Assembly: GCA_964534905.1 (NCBI GenBank)
Contig: CAZHPZ010000022.1
Coordinates: forward strand, 1-21,967
DNA length: 21,967 bases
DNA from: RGIG4608 sp964534905
GTDB taxonomy: Bacteria > Bacillota > Clostridia > Oscillospirales > CAG-272
Direction: 5' to 3'
Numbering within the stretch: the stretch's first letter is position 1; each line of letters opens with the position of its first letter. Below the pieces are notes generated by a model that was not told the origin of the DNA, did no database searches, and saw only the letters and a list, made by a program, of their open reading frames with translations. A program made the position numbers and the translations under genes. Below, in pieces: positions 21,833-21,967 of this stretch.

Positions 21833-21967
21833 GCTCCCTCCGGGAGGGAGCTGTCACCGCAGGTGACTGAAGGAGAGCGCGTAACAATAAAGTCCACCCA
21901 AACTCAAAGTAGCGCAGGCTCCTTCCGTCAAAAATCAAAGATTTTTGCCACCTCCCTCTCGGAGGGA
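21833..21967 (+). repeat. Cluster of three-base-loop hairpins at the window edge
   Basis: Four perfect hairpins follow one another: GCTCCCTC/GAGGGAGC (21833-21851, loop CGG), GTCACC/GGTGAC (21853-21867, loop GCA), CAAAAATC/GATTTTTG (21929-21947, loop AAA) and TCCCTC/GAGGGA (21953-21967, loop TCG). The cluster reaches the end of the window and may continue. The style is the same as at 200-273. Confidence 0.8.

Noticed and set aside
21028..21967. Possible CRISPR array at the right end
   Set aside because: The repeats are 110 and 178 bp long, only two copies each, nested and without regular spacers; no cas gene is present.

Overview
The window looks like a stretch of chromosome from an uncultured gut-type Clostridia, most likely of the Oscillospirales/Ruminococcaceae kind. 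The evidence is AGGAGG-type ribosome binding sites, TTGAMW-17-TATAAT promoters, a T-box leader, a THF riboswitch, a class III-like preQ1 riboswitch (a class known mainly from Ruminococcaceae), ECF transporter S components, and palindromic intergenic repeats. I recognised families by eye; no searches were run.

Layout. (1) 1-300: the end of a tRNA-Phe gene, a complete tRNA-Gly(GCC), its terminator, then three perfect hairpins with three-base loops followed by a degenerate second copy of the tRNA-Gly 3' end. (2) 301-4190: an AT-rich, foreign-looking segment. It holds a GH127 beta-L-arabinofuranosidase and a divergent AraC-type regulator broken by two one-base homopolymer contractions, plus about 700 bp without a gene. 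(3) 4190-5840: two divergent vitamin-precursor transporters, a folate S component under a THF riboswitch and a QueT S component under a preQ1 riboswitch. (4) 5840-8140: KDPG aldolase (fused to a VOC-like domain) and KDG kinase in one operon behind a structured leader that I cannot assign. Together they make the last two steps of hexuronate/KDG catabolism: KDG to KDPG, then pyruvate plus glyceraldehyde-3-phosphate. (5) 8141-9421: a single-pass membrane protein of unknown function. (6) 9511-13039: an SbcD/YhaO-like nuclease and an SbcC/YhaN-like ATPase. (7) 13100-16245: a T-box-controlled ABC importer (lipoprotein, permease, ATPase) whose specifier and discriminator-pairing bases point to tyrosine rather than tryptophan. 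(8) 16260-18934: TldE and TldD on the minus strand. (9) 19048-21018: a membrane-anchored PASTA plus polysaccharide deacetylase protein and a PflA-like radical SAM protein. (10) 21020-21967: no gene, but a mosaic of direct repeats in the order A-B-C-B-A, followed by more three-base-loop hairpins.

Most of the window is ordinary core and metabolic gene content with well-formed regulatory RNAs. The points most worth following are the hairpin cassette carrying a tRNA tail, the modular repeat cluster at the right end, the orphan leader upstream of the aldolase gene, and the amino-acid assignment of the T-box transporter. I saw no defence system, CRISPR array, transposase, integrase or phage gene.
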